From Phaseolus vulgaris (lineage: Eukaryota; Streptophyta; Magnoliopsida; Fabales; Fabaceae), in the NCBI RefSeq assembly GCF_000499845.2, contig NC_023758.2, positions 6,681,080-6,745,079 on the forward strand: 64,000 bases of DNA, in the 5' to 3' direction. Positions 54,669 to 64,000 of the stretch are shown here, in pieces. Made by a program: the position numbers and the translations under genes. The stretch's first letter is position 1, and each line of letters starts with the position of its first letter. The notes under the pieces were generated by a model. The model was not told where the DNA came from and made no database searches. It worked only from the letters and a program-made list of their open reading frames with translations.

Positions 54669-56475
54669 TATGGTTCTTCAAAGATGAGTATCTCTTTGTC
54701 ATTTTCTTTTTGAGTTCTTCTTGAATCCGTGTTGTTCTTCATCTTCCATATTTGTCTTGCTGTTTTTTAATTTTTGTTTTGAATTGGTGTGCTGTTTGGA
54801 AATTCCAATCGGTGCATCTTGTTCAATTGTTCTTGAGTAATCTTTGTGCAATTTTTGGTAGGATTCCATATAGTTTGTGTTGTTGTTTTATTTTAGGTAT
54901 TTGAGTCATTTTTGCAATTTTATTTGGTTCATTTTGTGTTCATTTGAGTCTTTTAATTTCTGAAACTATATGTGTTTTGTCTAGTCATGTTCTTCCAAAA
55001 TGTCATCAAATCATAGTAGTACTTTGTTTGGCTTATTTATTTCTTGTTTTTGGTATAAATGCTTGATCTGAATCTGCTGTGTTTTTTATCCTTTGGTGCT
55101 TTTTATTTTTAGCTTGAGTTCATATTTGTGTTTAGATCTACACAAATTCCTTTTCACCAATTCCTTTGTGTTTTTCTTTTGGTATATCTTGCTGTTTTTT
55201 TCCAGATTTACAGAATCCCCTGTTTTGCATAACTCTGTGCTGGCTGTTTTGCTTAAGAAAATTATTTTCCTACATAAGAAAATTTTGAACCTCTGGATTT
55301 TGCAAGATTGAGGTGTTAGGGAAAAGACAAAAAAAGAATCAGTTCAAAAAAACAAATAGAAAAAAAATGACAAATATTATAAAAACAATGTGCAATCCTG
55401 ACGCTACAACTGGCGTAACTGAGCACTGATTTTAGAAAATTTATTAAAAACAAATGGTGCATGCGTTTGGAGTGAAACCAACGCCAGAATTTTGTTAAGA
55501 TCTTGATCTGTTTGCATATAAATTTTCAGAAGCAAATTTTAAAAGGCCAGCTCAGCATAAATCAGTGAAAATCACGCTCTCTGGACCACAACAATTATTT
55601 CAGTGGTGCTGTTTTTGATTTTGAAATCAAATCTAGTGCTATTCCATAGGTTCCATTTTGTGTGCCATCCTTTCTTTGAGTACCTTTTAATTGCTTGTCT
55701 AATATTTCATTGAAACTCTTTCTAGATGTCACATTTAATTTCATTTGTGTGGTACTGTTTTTCAAATTAATTTGTTTCTTGCTTTAATTCTTTGACCTCT
55801 AAGCTTGGTGGTGGATTAATTATCAATTGGTACTTGATTGAGTGGGAATTGACTTGAGGAGAGTCTAGTTTGCTTAATAGGTGCTGGATTGAAGAATTAA
55901 TTACCTAATAACAAGAGGAACAAAGGCAAGGGGCAGAAACAAACACTTTCTAAATACACCACATACATTGGAGGGCCCAACAAAGAGGAGACAACAAAGG
56001 GAGTTTCATCTAATTTCTTTGCAACTTAACTTTTGTTAATTACTTGTTTAATTACGTAATTAGACGGTGAGTGTGTCTTCAAGGGCTCCAAGTGTCCAAG
56101 AAGCCTCACCTAGGGCCGACTAGCTTAAACTTTCAAGCTTAGCATTTGTTAATTGCTTAAATTACGCCATTTGTTTTTGTTAACTTGGCTTAATTGTTTT
56201 TGTTTGGTCTTGTTTAAAGCTTTGATAATTTGCTAGATAGCTTGCATTGTTTTTGTTGCATAAAATTTTTGATTTCTACATCCTCATTGTGTTTTAAGTG
56301 ATTTACCTAAAGAAAGATTTGTGTGAAGATCTTGAGGGATAGTTTTTGGCTAAGGCAAAGACTTGGTATTTAAGTAGTCCACTGTGACTCACCTCTCTTA
56401 CCTAGAAAACTACCTTCATTAACTTTCCTCATCTTTCTTAAAGTAAAACATTTCTAAACACAAAGTTTTAGTCAT
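54669..56475 (+). other. Leader of the nested element
   Basis: 1.8 kb of T-rich untranslated leader without a supported ORF, similar in style (and partly in sequence, reversed) to the leader at 61121-62379 of the host element. Confidence 0.6.
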
Positions 56476-57973
56476 GTCTTCTCACTCCTCTAAATCTCTT
56501 AAAAGTGATGTGAAATCCTTGAAATCTCTTTTAAAACAACTTTCCTAGGATATTCAATCAATTTCATCTAAACAATTGGAGAATAAGACCAAAACTAATG
56601 AATTGACTAAAGCAAAGGATGAGAAGTCTCACATTTCAAAAAAATTACCTTCTCATGCATCTATCTCTAAAGCTCATGATTCTTTTGGGGAGGGAAGCCT
56701 TAAAATAAATTATTATTATCAAGCACCCCCTAGAAGACATAGAAGAGATAGAAGAGAACAAGAAAGCCCAAGAGAGGTTAGGGTAGACCTACCCCATTTC
56801 CATGGAAAAGAAAATGTAGAAGCTTGCTTAGATTGGGAAATGAGGGTAGAAAAATTGTTTGCTTCCCATAAAGAAAAGAAGGAAAGAAAGATACAAAAGA
56901 AAAGAGAGGAAGACGAAAGGGAAGCTAAAGAAAAAGAAAAACCAGGTGAGGGGTGGTGTGAATCTAGAAAGAATGAGGAATATCTTATAACACCCCTTAC
57001 AAGCATATTAAAAATAGAAAATCAAGAGAAAACCCTTGAAGAACAAAAGGCGTGGGAAAAGAGTGTTCCTTCCCACAAGGTCATTCAACAAGAAGTAAAA
57101 GTTGAAAATACCTTTGAAAATATGCTTCTTGTTGAACAACCTAGCCTTACCTTTTGTAAAGGAACACTTGCAAGCCTAGTAAAAAAAGAAGAATCCTTGA
57201 GAGAGGCTTGCATAGATAAAGATGAAGTAGATTATTTCTCATATGTGCTAAGATATCACCAAGTGAAGGACAAGTTATCTATAGGCATCTACAAAGACAA
57301 ATTTTTATGTGAGCTAGTGCCTAAAGAAACTTGTCATGTCTTATTGAGACAACCATTGCAAAATGTACAAATTCTTATAAACAATGGTTGTAACAACAAG
57401 ACTACCTTTACACATAAGAGAAAAATTCTTCATGAAGGAGAACTCATGGGCCAAATTAGAGTAGATAAAACTCTAGAGCTTTTAAAAGGAAAACTATTGT
57501 CACCCATGAGAAAGGAGGTTCAAAGACATTACCCTAGATACATTTCTTGTTTTAAAACTACACCTAAGGCAATGTCTCATGAACTCTATACTCCTTCACC
57601 TTTTGCAAATGATCATTGGGAAGACACAAGCCTAAATTTCATATTAGAGCTTCCTAGGACAACAAAAGGTTTTGATTCCATTTTCATGGATATGGATAAA
57701 CTCTTCTCTAGAGAAGTGATACATATTCATCGTTTATCCTCAAGCATACTGTTGGATAGAGCTCCAAATTTTGCAAACCATGATTTGAGGATTCTCTTGG
57801 GAAAACTTGCAACTAAATTGTTCTCTTCAAATTTTTATCATCCTCAAAAGAATGGTCAAAATAAAATTGAAAACATAGCTCTTTCTACTATGCTTCGAGA
57901 AATCATGAGAGACAACCACAATTCTTGGGATGAGTATCCTTTTCCTATTGAGCATGCATACAATGGAGTATAA
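56476..57973 (+). pseudogene. Rearranged gag-protease-integrase fusion ORF of the nested element
   Basis: Starts like the host gag (SSHSSKSLKS), has TAG at about codon 25, then stays open for 465 codons. Order of pieces: gag N-terminus (GSLKINYYYQAPPRR, RVDLPHFHGKENVE, LDWEMRVEKLF); a charged Lys/Glu stretch; the linker KAWEKSVPSHKV...LLVEQPSLTFCKG; the protease end IGIYKDKFLCELVP...HVLL; and integrase zinc-finger and core text. In the host the protease end precedes the linker, so the order here is shuffled. Catalytic residues are gone: the first integrase Asp is Asn (SLNFI) and the Glu is Lys (GQNKIEN). RT, RNase H and the gag knuckle are deleted. Translation, if any, would give no enzyme. 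Confidence 0.82.
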
Positions 57974-58456
57974 GATTACTCATATTTCTACATTTGAAGT
58001 TGTATGTGAACATAATCCTCTTTCCCTTTTAAAGTTGTTACCACCTCCTAAAGGAATTATGCCTAAGGGAAAAGTAACTACTATTGGAAATTTTATAAAA
58101 CATAAGAGGATTAGAGGATACATACAACCATCAAAAGGGAAATATTGTGAAAAGTTGCCAAAAACAGAAGAAAAACAAAAATGGCAACTGCATACAATTA
58201 AGTTTTCTCCAATTGCTCACACTAACTCCTTTGCTTTGTTTCAGGAATCCCATAGATGGACACTTGATCCTGGAGGACGAGCCTAGTTTTCAAAATAAGA
58301 ATAAGGCTGTTGTTCGAGATCAAAACTGTAGATCTGAGGACAGATTCTCTCAAGAAGGAGGGGATTATGGAAACCATCCAGCCACATACATCCACATAAT
58401 GATGATGAAGAAGAAGCATTGGATTTGAGGACAAATCCTTTTCAAGAGGGAGGGGA
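57974..58456 (+). other. Integrase remnant and 3' region of the nested element
   Basis: Frameshifted continuation (ITHISTFEVVCEHNPLSLLKLLPPPKG near 57980-58060, matching the host TNASPFEVVYGFNPLTPMDLLPLP), then short non-coding sequence and the purine tract before 58457. Confidence 0.65.
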
Positions 58457-59109
58457 TGATGGAAGAGGCCCAAGCCCATGATAGAAAAAGCCCAAGCCCA
58501 AGCCCAAATACAAGTTCAAGCTTCAGCTCAAGCCCAACAAATAGAAGATATGGGTCAACTAAGCATCATTGGATGTCTTTCTTTTGTAATTCCTTTTAAG
58601 TATTTTTAGTAGAACATAAAGGGAGGTGTAGATATAAATATAAGAGGTGCAAATGTAAAAAGCTAAGCCACACCTTCCATGTGACATAAAAAAAAGGTGT
58701 AGGTGTAGATTTAGGAGGTGCCAAAAAAAGAAACCAAGTCACGCTTTCCTTGTGACTAGGAATTGGCTCCAAGTTCAAATGCTTCTCATTTGAATTTCCC
58801 TCCACTTTTTTTTTTAATTTCCAGCCCTCTAAACACTATAAATAAGAGGGCTTGGCTCATGTATTTAAAGATTATTGTGAGTAAAGTTATGCTGCCAACA
58901 TTGTGCCAAGCTTTGCTTCTACCTAGTTTCTAGGCTCTAATCTTCATCTTCCTCACTTACCATAGGGCTGGCCGAACCTCCCTACTTCCATACATATCAT
59001 GCACCTTCAAGATCACCATAGCTCTTAGGAGGATCTTGCACATACATATCCATGGCTTCCGCACCATTTTTCACATGATTCTAAGAAGAGCTTCATGAAT
59101 TTGCCATCA
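58457..59109 (+). mobile_element. 3' LTR of the nested element
   Basis: 653 bp, nearly identical to 54002-54653. Followed by the target duplication cttag and the resumed host RT. Confidence 0.93.
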
Positions 59110-59114
59110 CTTAG

Positions 59115-59820
59115 GCTCTTTTGAACCCAACCCTTCTCCAACAAGTCTTGAACTTGTGATTCTATCTCCTTGGTTTCCTCGGGGTTTGTTCTATAAGTGG
59201 GCCTATTTGGTAGGCTTGCCCCCGGAATGAAGTCAATTTGATGTTCTATACCTCTAATGGGAGGGAGTCCAATGGCCCCTCATTAGAGAATATATCTTCA
59301 AATTCACTTAAAAGTTTTTCTATTGGAGGAGGTAGATTCATGAGTTCACTACTTGTGGCAGTGCATGTAAGTGCTCCTTTACAAAAGACAAGGCTTGGTT
59401 GTTCAACAAGAAGCAAATTTTCAAAAACGTTTTCAAAAGGCTTTTCTTGTTGAGCAACCTTGTGGGAAGGAACACTCTTCTCCCACGCCTTCCTATCCCT
59501 AAGGATTTTCTCTTTTTCTAGCGCTCTTTTTTTTTTGTTTTCCTCATCCCTCTTATGTTTCATTTGTATTTGGTCTTTCACCACTTGAGAATGTGGTAAA
59601 GGACTAAGTACAAATTTCTTATGCTTGTGGGTGAAGGAAATCTCATTAGTGAGACCATCATGCAAGGTTTTCTTGTCAAATTGCCATGGTCTCCCTAATA
59701 AGATGTGGCAAGCTTCCATAGGCACTACATCACATAAAACTTTGTCTTTGTAGTTCCCTATGAAAAACTTGATTTCCACTTGCTTGTCTACACTTAGTTC
59801 CCCATTTTCATTAAGCCATT
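59115..59820 (-). pseudogene. Protease end, linker and RT start of the CRM-like element
   Basis: In the same frame as gag but separated from it by a TAA (about 59819) where relatives have Gln. Contains EIKFFIGNYKDKVLCDVVP and HILLGRPWQ (retropepsin C-terminal part), a Lys/Glu-rich linker and KAWEKSVPSHKV. A frameshift near 59270 follows; beyond it the other frame gives GLPPIRGIEHQID, QVQDLLEKGWVQKSL and the cut RT, which resumes at 53996. Confidence 0.85.
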
Positions 59821-61120
59821 AAAGTTTGTAAGGCTTTGGGTGAGGAACTAATTGTAGATTAAGCTTTTCCACCATTCTAGCACTACAACAATTACAACTA
59901 GATCCACTATCCACAATGAGGGAACATATGTTTTCTAAAACATTGCATCTTGTATGAAATATGTTCTCTCTTTGTGTTTCCATGGATGTGCTAGGGTGAT
60001 TGTTGAGGGTTCTCCTAATCATAACCAATTCTCCCTCTAGTGGAGCTACCCTCTCATCCTCTCCCCCCTCCTCTCTCTCACTAGGCTCATCCTCGCCACT
60101 AGTGTATTCATCTACACCTTTAAGAAACAAAGTCCTTTGGTTTGGGCATTGTTCTTGCACATGCCCTCTACCATAGCACTTGAAACACTTAACATCTCTA
60201 GCTCGGATGGGTGGGGTGGAGGTTTCCTTGGTTAAGGGTTTGGTAGGTTCTTTTGGTTTTTCTTTTGATGTACTACCCTCCCTTCTAAACTCTTTCTTGG
60301 GATAAAAGTTAGAGTAAGGGCTCACCTTTTGACTTGACGTTTTGCATAAGATTTGTTGCTCAACTTTAATGCAAAGTTGAACCAAGTCATTCAAGTCTTG
60401 GTAAGGTAAGAGCTCTACCCTATCTCTTATCTCAAGTGATAGGCCACTAAGGAACCTAGCTATTGTGGTATCCTCCTCTTCTCTAATGGATGCTCTCATC
60501 ATGTAGAGCTCCATTTTTTGCCTATACTCTTCCACACTCATGTTCCTATGGTAGTAGGAAGGTATGTGGCGGCGTCTTAGGGCTCCCCTAAGGTCATTCC
60601 AATATGTAATGGGAGGTTCCCTATGAAGACGCCTTTCTCTTTCGAGAGAGGTCCACCAATACATGGCGTTCCCTTGGAAGCTAAGGGTGGCTAGGGGTAC
60701 CTTACGTTCTTCACTCACGCTATGGCAAGCAAAGAGTTGTTCTACTTTCATCTCCCAATCTAGGTAGGTTTCTACATTCTCCTTACCATGGAAGTGAGGT
60801 AGGTCTACTCTAGTTTCCCTTGGCCCCTCTTGCTCCCTTTGCCTATTCCTTCTAGGGGGTGGTTGGTAATAGTCATTTATTCTAAGACTCCCCTCCCCTA
60901 GAGACTCATTACTCCTAGATGCATGAGTATGAGTTTTCTTTGATTTTTGTGATTTTTGTGATTTCTCTTCTTGGGCTTTAGCCAATTCATTAATTTTTGT
61001 GTCATTCTCCAATTGTCTAAAAGAAATCATTTGCACGGCTTGTGAAACTTCTTTCAAAAGAGATTTTATAGATTTTACTTCACTTTCAATAGACTTTGGA
61101 GAGTGAGGAGGAGAAGACAT
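59819..61120 (-). pseudogene. Gag and start of protease, CRM-like element
   Basis: 433-codon ORF. Gag capsid region (about residues 100-265): RVDLPHFHGKENVETYLDWE, SFQGNAMYWWTSLERER, LSLEIRDRVELL. The CCHC zinc knuckle CFKCYGRGHVQEQC is intact at about residues 324-337. The retropepsin active site follows as LIVDSGSSCNCCSA (D-S-G) near residue 403. The frame ends at TAA just after KPYKL, where protease should continue, so a single nonsense change interrupts gag-pol. Gag packages the RNA and forms the particle. Confidence 0.88.
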
Positions 61121-62379
61121 GGCTAAAGTTTTGTGTATACAAGTATTTTACCTTGAGAAAATTTAGGAAAGTCAAAGAAGGTAGTTTTCCAGGTAAGGGA
61201 GGTGAGTCTCAAAGGACTACTTAAATACCAAGCCTTTGCCTTAGCCAAAAACTATCCCTCAATGTCTTCACACAAAACTCTCTCTTAGTAAACTACTTAG
61301 AACACAATGAAGTTGAGAAATCAGATTTTCAATGCAAGAAAACAATGTAAGCTATCTAATTAGTTAAAGCTAGACGATTTAACAAAGCTTAAACAAACCA
61401 ACCACACATGCAAAGCGTAATTAAAGAAGCAAGTTATGTAATTAAAACAATTAACAGTTGCTAATTAAAAAACTCTACACTAGTCGGCCCTAGGTGAGGC
61501 TTCTTGGACACTTTGAGCCCTTGAAGACACACTCACCGTCTAAGTACGTAATTAAGAAGTAATTAACACAAACTAAGTTGCAAAGAAATTAAGAAAACTC
61601 CCTTTGTTGATCCTCTTTTTGCTATTGGCACTTCTTTGGTTGTCTTTGCTTGTTGGGCCTTCCAAGTGTTTGTGGTGTTTTGGGAAAGTGTTTGATTCTG
61701 CCTTTGTCTTTGTTCCCCTTAGAATGAAGGTCCTAATTCTCCAATTCCAGCACCTATCAAGAAGACTAGACCTTACCCAAGTCAAATTTCCACTCAATCA
61801 AGCACCAAAAGAGAATAAATTCCAGCACCAAATTTAGAGGTCAAAGAATAAAAGCAAGAAACCAAAAATTTAAACACAATGGAGTGTGTGAAATAGAATT
61901 TGTGTAGGATCTAAACACAGATATGAACTCAAACTAAAAGTAAAAGGCACCAAATGATCAATATCACAGTAGTTTCAAAGTAAGCAAAAATACCCAAAAT
62001 CAAGAAACAATCAAGCCAAACAAAGGGCTACTATGAATTGATGAAATTGTGGATGAACATGACTTGACAAAACATATATGGATTCAGAAATTAAAGACTC
62101 AAAGAGCATAATATGAACCAAAATAAAAGTGCAATAAAGACTCAAAAACCTAAAAGAAAAACAGCAACTCAAAGGTGTATGGAATCCTATCACAAATTGC
62201 ACAAGGATTGTTCAAGATCAATTGAACAAAGTGCACCGGTTGGATCTTCCAAATAGCACACCAAAACAAATTAAAATTTAAAAAACAGCAAGACAATTAT
62301 GGAAACAAGATGAACAACATGAAATAAAGAAGAACTAAAAATGAAAAGGCCAAGAACAACTCATCTTTGAAGAACCGAT
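61121..62379 (-). other. Leader of the CRM-like element
   Basis: 1.26 kb between the primer-binding site and the gag ATG. A-rich on the plus strand, no supported ORF. Short matches to 54669-56475 (for example around agcaccaaa, and the gtaattaag...gttgctaattaa blocks) in opposite orientation. Confidence 0.6.
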
Positions 62380-62540
62380 GCTCATGATACCAAATGATGG
62401 CAAATTCATGAAGCTCTTCTTAGAATCATGTGAAAGATGGTGCGGAAGCCATGGATGTGTATGTGCAAGATCCTCCTAAGCGCTATGGTGATCTTGAAGG
62501 TGCATGGTGTGTATGGAAGTTGGGAGGTTCGGCCAGCCCA
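62380..62540 (-). mobile_element. Primer-binding site and truncated 5' LTR of the CRM-like element
   Basis: On the minus strand the LTR ends TTTGCCATCA (62395) and is followed by TGGTATCATGAGC, close to the initiator-Met primer site with one extra base. Only about 146 bp of LTR (62395-62540) remain; full copies are 709-733 bp. The match stops at gttcggccagccc, where Tat-like sequence begins. Confidence 0.85.
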
Positions 62541-62984
62541 AAGAAATAACTTAGTAATCTCGTAGGCACGATCTTGTACTTAGTTGTTTCGGACCATCTC
62601 AACTTCGAATAATAATCACATTTATCAACTCGTAAACTTAAGGCAATGAACCTTAGCGTAAAATGATACTTCAAGCAATGGACTTTAACTCAACCCCTGG
62701 CTTTATAACGTCGCTACACCCGATCTGCTTCATCAAAACGGGTCTTTGACTTTTCGCCATTGCTTGAACGTTTCCTGGTCGCCAGAGACTCTTGGCAACA
62801 CCAGCTTCTTCCTGCCTTCACAACTTGGCCATTGCTCTTTCATCTGGGGGTAGAGGCGCCTTTCGGATCCTTCTCTACCTCCTTGTGCTTCAGAGCAAGA
62901 GACCGGGTGGCTAGGCGTTCTCTTCGAACCTACCTTAGCCACCCTCAGAACTTCTTCCACCCTCTACACCATACCTGAACTCGT

Positions 62985-63120
62985 TCGAGACGAGAAGGAT
63001 TTTATCTTGCCTGAACTCGCTCATAGGCGAGAAGGTCTTTAACTCGCCTGAACTCGCTCATAGGCGAGAAGGTCTTTAACTCGCCTGAACTCGCTCATAG
63101 GCGAGAAGGTCTTTAAATCG
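62985..63120. repeat. 37-bp tandem repeat
   Basis: About three and a half copies of ctgaactcgctcataggcgagaaggtcttt (63011, 63048, 63085, plus a diverged first copy). Each unit holds a small inverted repeat, ctcgc...gcgag. Confidence 0.85.
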
Positions 63121-63375
63121 TGCCTCTACATTGCCCCAGGGGTTACATCTCCTCCCCCCCCCAGAAACACTGAGGACTTTTCACTGGTGCCTCTACACTG
63201 CCCCAGGGGTTACATCTTCTCGCCCCCAGAAACACCGAGGACTTTTACTGGTGCCTCTACATTGCCCCAGGGGTTACATCTTCTCGCCCCCAGAAACACT
63301 GAGGACTTTTACTGGTGCCTCTACATTGCCCCAGGGGTTACATCTTCTCGCCCCCAGAAACACTGAGGACTTTTA
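63118..63375. repeat. 63-67-bp tandem repeat
   Basis: Four copies of tgcctctacattgccccagg...ttctcgcccccagaaacactgaggactttt starting near 63121, 63188, 63252 and 63315. The plus-strand ORF through it is a repeat artefact. Confidence 0.87.
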
Positions 63376-63789
63376 CTCTTTCTCGCCTGCACTCGCTCGA
63401 CGGCGAGGAGGTCTTTAACCTGCCTCGGAACGTGCGCGGGCGTTGAGGTCTTTTAACTGGTGCCTCCGATCGCCGAAAGACGATGAGGACTTTAGCTTTA
63501 ACTGGTGCCTCCAATCGCCGAAGGACGATGAGGGCTTAAAACTTTTTTAGAAAGCATGCAATATATCTTTACTTGCCTTAAATCACGTATAAGTGACAAG
63601 GTCTTTCTTCAAAACTTTTTGGAAAACAGCAAGCATGCAATCTGAAAACGCCTTATACTTCGAAAACTCTTCTTTTATTGGGTGGCCTCATTAAAAACCC
63701 TCCTTAGGGAAAAAAGAGTGCCCCCTTCAAACTGTTTTATCAGAGACATTGTAATATAACTTTTGTGTTTGTCTTTACTTACAAAGCTC
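63376..63789 (-). other. Non-coding 3' region downstream of Tat integrase
   Basis: Two more diverged units (ggtgcctccgatcgccgaaagacgatgaggactt near 63458 and 63505), then AT-rich sequence leading to the integrase stop. No gene. Confidence 0.55.
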
Positions 63790-64000
63790 TTAACTATAGT
63801 ACAACTTCAGGTGCGTGGCGTTCCAGGTGCGAGGAATCGCCCCTCCTTCTAGCGTCTCTAAGCGGTAGGCGCCGTTCCCGAGCGCCTCGGTTATTCTGAA
63901 CGGTCCCGTCCACTTAGGCGACAGCTTATTCTCCATCTCGTACTGGTGGGCTTTCCTCATCACCAGGTCGCCTTCTCTGAACTGCCTTGGCATCACCTTC
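63790..64000 (-). CDS. Tat-type integrase C-terminus (partial)
   Basis: 68 codons, open to the window edge: FREGDLVMRKAHQ, LSPKWTGPFRITEAL, GAYRLETLEG and RTWNATHLKLYYS then stop. This is the C-terminal DNA-binding end of a Tat-lineage integrase; the catalytic core lies beyond 64000. No break in the visible part. Confidence 0.8.
   Translation of the reverse strand, partial: KVMPRQFREGDLVMRKAHQYEMENKLSPKWTGPFRITEALGNGAYRLETLEGGAIPRTWNATHLKLYYS

Larger units (their letters stand above)
54002..59109 (+). mobile_element. Young non-autonomous gypsy element nested in RT
   Basis: 5' LTR 54002-54653, 3' LTR 58457-59109, both TGATGGAAGAGG...TTTGCCATCA, with a perfect 5-bp duplication cttag (53997-54001 and 59110-59114). 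A primer-binding site (tggtatcatgagc, 54656-54668) and a purine tract (caagagggagggga, 58443-58456) are intact. By eye the LTRs differ at only about five or six positions plus one T-run length change, so the insertion is recent. LTR ends and primer site are shared with the host CRM-like element, so it probably borrows that family's enzymes. RT and RNase H are absent. Confidence 0.93.
50870..62540 (-). mobile_element. CRM-like Ty3/gypsy chromovirus, interrupted and with a truncated 5' LTR
   Basis: Minus-strand element: 5' LTR remnant (62395-62540), primer-binding site (62380-62394), leader, gag (59819-61120), protease and RT start (59115-59820), nested element (54002-59109), RT (53441-53996), RNase H (52634-53368), integrase (51317-52600), polypurine tract (51579-51592) and 3' LTR (50870-51578). 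Putative target duplication caggt at 50865-50869; its partner is lost with the 5' LTR end. RT/RNase H text ([44 protein letters not shown]) is the type I associate with the CRM branch. Several nonsense and frameshift changes make it defective. Confidence 0.85.
62541..64000 (-). mobile_element. 3' region of a second Tat-type gypsy element (continues past the window)
   Basis: Minus strand: integrase C-terminus at 63790-64000, then non-coding 3' sequence with two tandem arrays, then unassigned sequence to 62541. Its integrase end (RTWNATHLKLYYS) is nearly the same as that of the 46-50 kb element (RTWNATHLKFYYS), but the DNA is otherwise a different family. Confidence 0.7.

Noticed and set aside
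58222..58479. Minus ORF across the nested element's 3' LTR border
   Set aside because: Spans the purine tract and LTR start in antisense; no similarity to pol in that frame.
62985..63375. CRISPR-like or riboswitch-like repeats
   Set aside because: Simple 37- and 63-67-bp tandem repeats in the 3' region of a Tat element, without spacers.

Overview
The window is nuclear DNA of a flowering plant. The one clear host gene is a plant-type HSP70-HSP90 organizing protein (HOP/STI1), and everything else recognisable is plant transposable-element sequence: LINEs whose ORF1 has an RRM and a DUF4283-like region, a CACTA/En-Spm transposon, Ty3/gypsy elements of a CRM-like chromovirus lineage and of the Tat lineage (with the Tat antisense ORF), solo LTRs and a CACTA-type MITE. 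A legume (Phaseolus/Vigna-like) fits the repeat style and AT-rich spacers, but that is impression, not proof.

Layout. 253-11766: an old 5'-truncated LINE on the minus strand, split in its reverse transcriptase by a much better preserved 7.9-kb LINE (2140-10002). The two halves of the outer RT meet at its GDPL motif, and the insertion is flanked by a 12-bp duplication. 12503-13597: a solo LTR. 15013-18408: the HOP gene (minus strand, 7 exons, 580 codons), with a perfect heat-shock element upstream. 18560-26680: AT-rich spacer with a decayed LINE fragment. 27756-28488: a solo LTR with a perfect 5-bp duplication.

29349-44100: remains of a plus-strand gypsy element. Its gag zinc knuckle is cut by a 9.9-kb CACTA element (32198-42078; 3-bp duplication ATA). 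The CACTA element carries a TNPD transposase gene and a second, multi-exon gene ending in an Ulp1-like protease domain. Both have in-frame stops. The CACTA leader is itself interrupted by a truncated LTR copy, which contains another solo LTR, giving a nest four deep. 44419-46006: a third copy of the 12.5-kb LTR family, carrying a CACTA-type MITE.

46258-50869: the 3' part of a Tat-lineage gypsy element (integrase minus, tandem repeats, antisense spliced ORF on plus, LTR). It is cut in integrase by a CRM-like gypsy element (50870-62540, minus). That element is cut in RT by a young non-autonomous relative (54002-59109) with almost identical LTRs and a 5-bp duplication. The CRM-like element's 5' LTR ends abruptly at 62540 against a second Tat-type element that runs off the window.

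How it fits together: one housekeeping/stress chaperone gene sits in a repeat-rich, probably pericentromeric-like neighbourhood. No element appears fully autonomous. The inner LINE comes closest, being disabled mainly by one single-base frameshift in ORF2. I found no convincing previously undescribed system. The most useful results are the exact insertion junctions, the unusual 32-bp duplication, the rearranged non-autonomous element and the ORF1/ORF2 ATGA junction.
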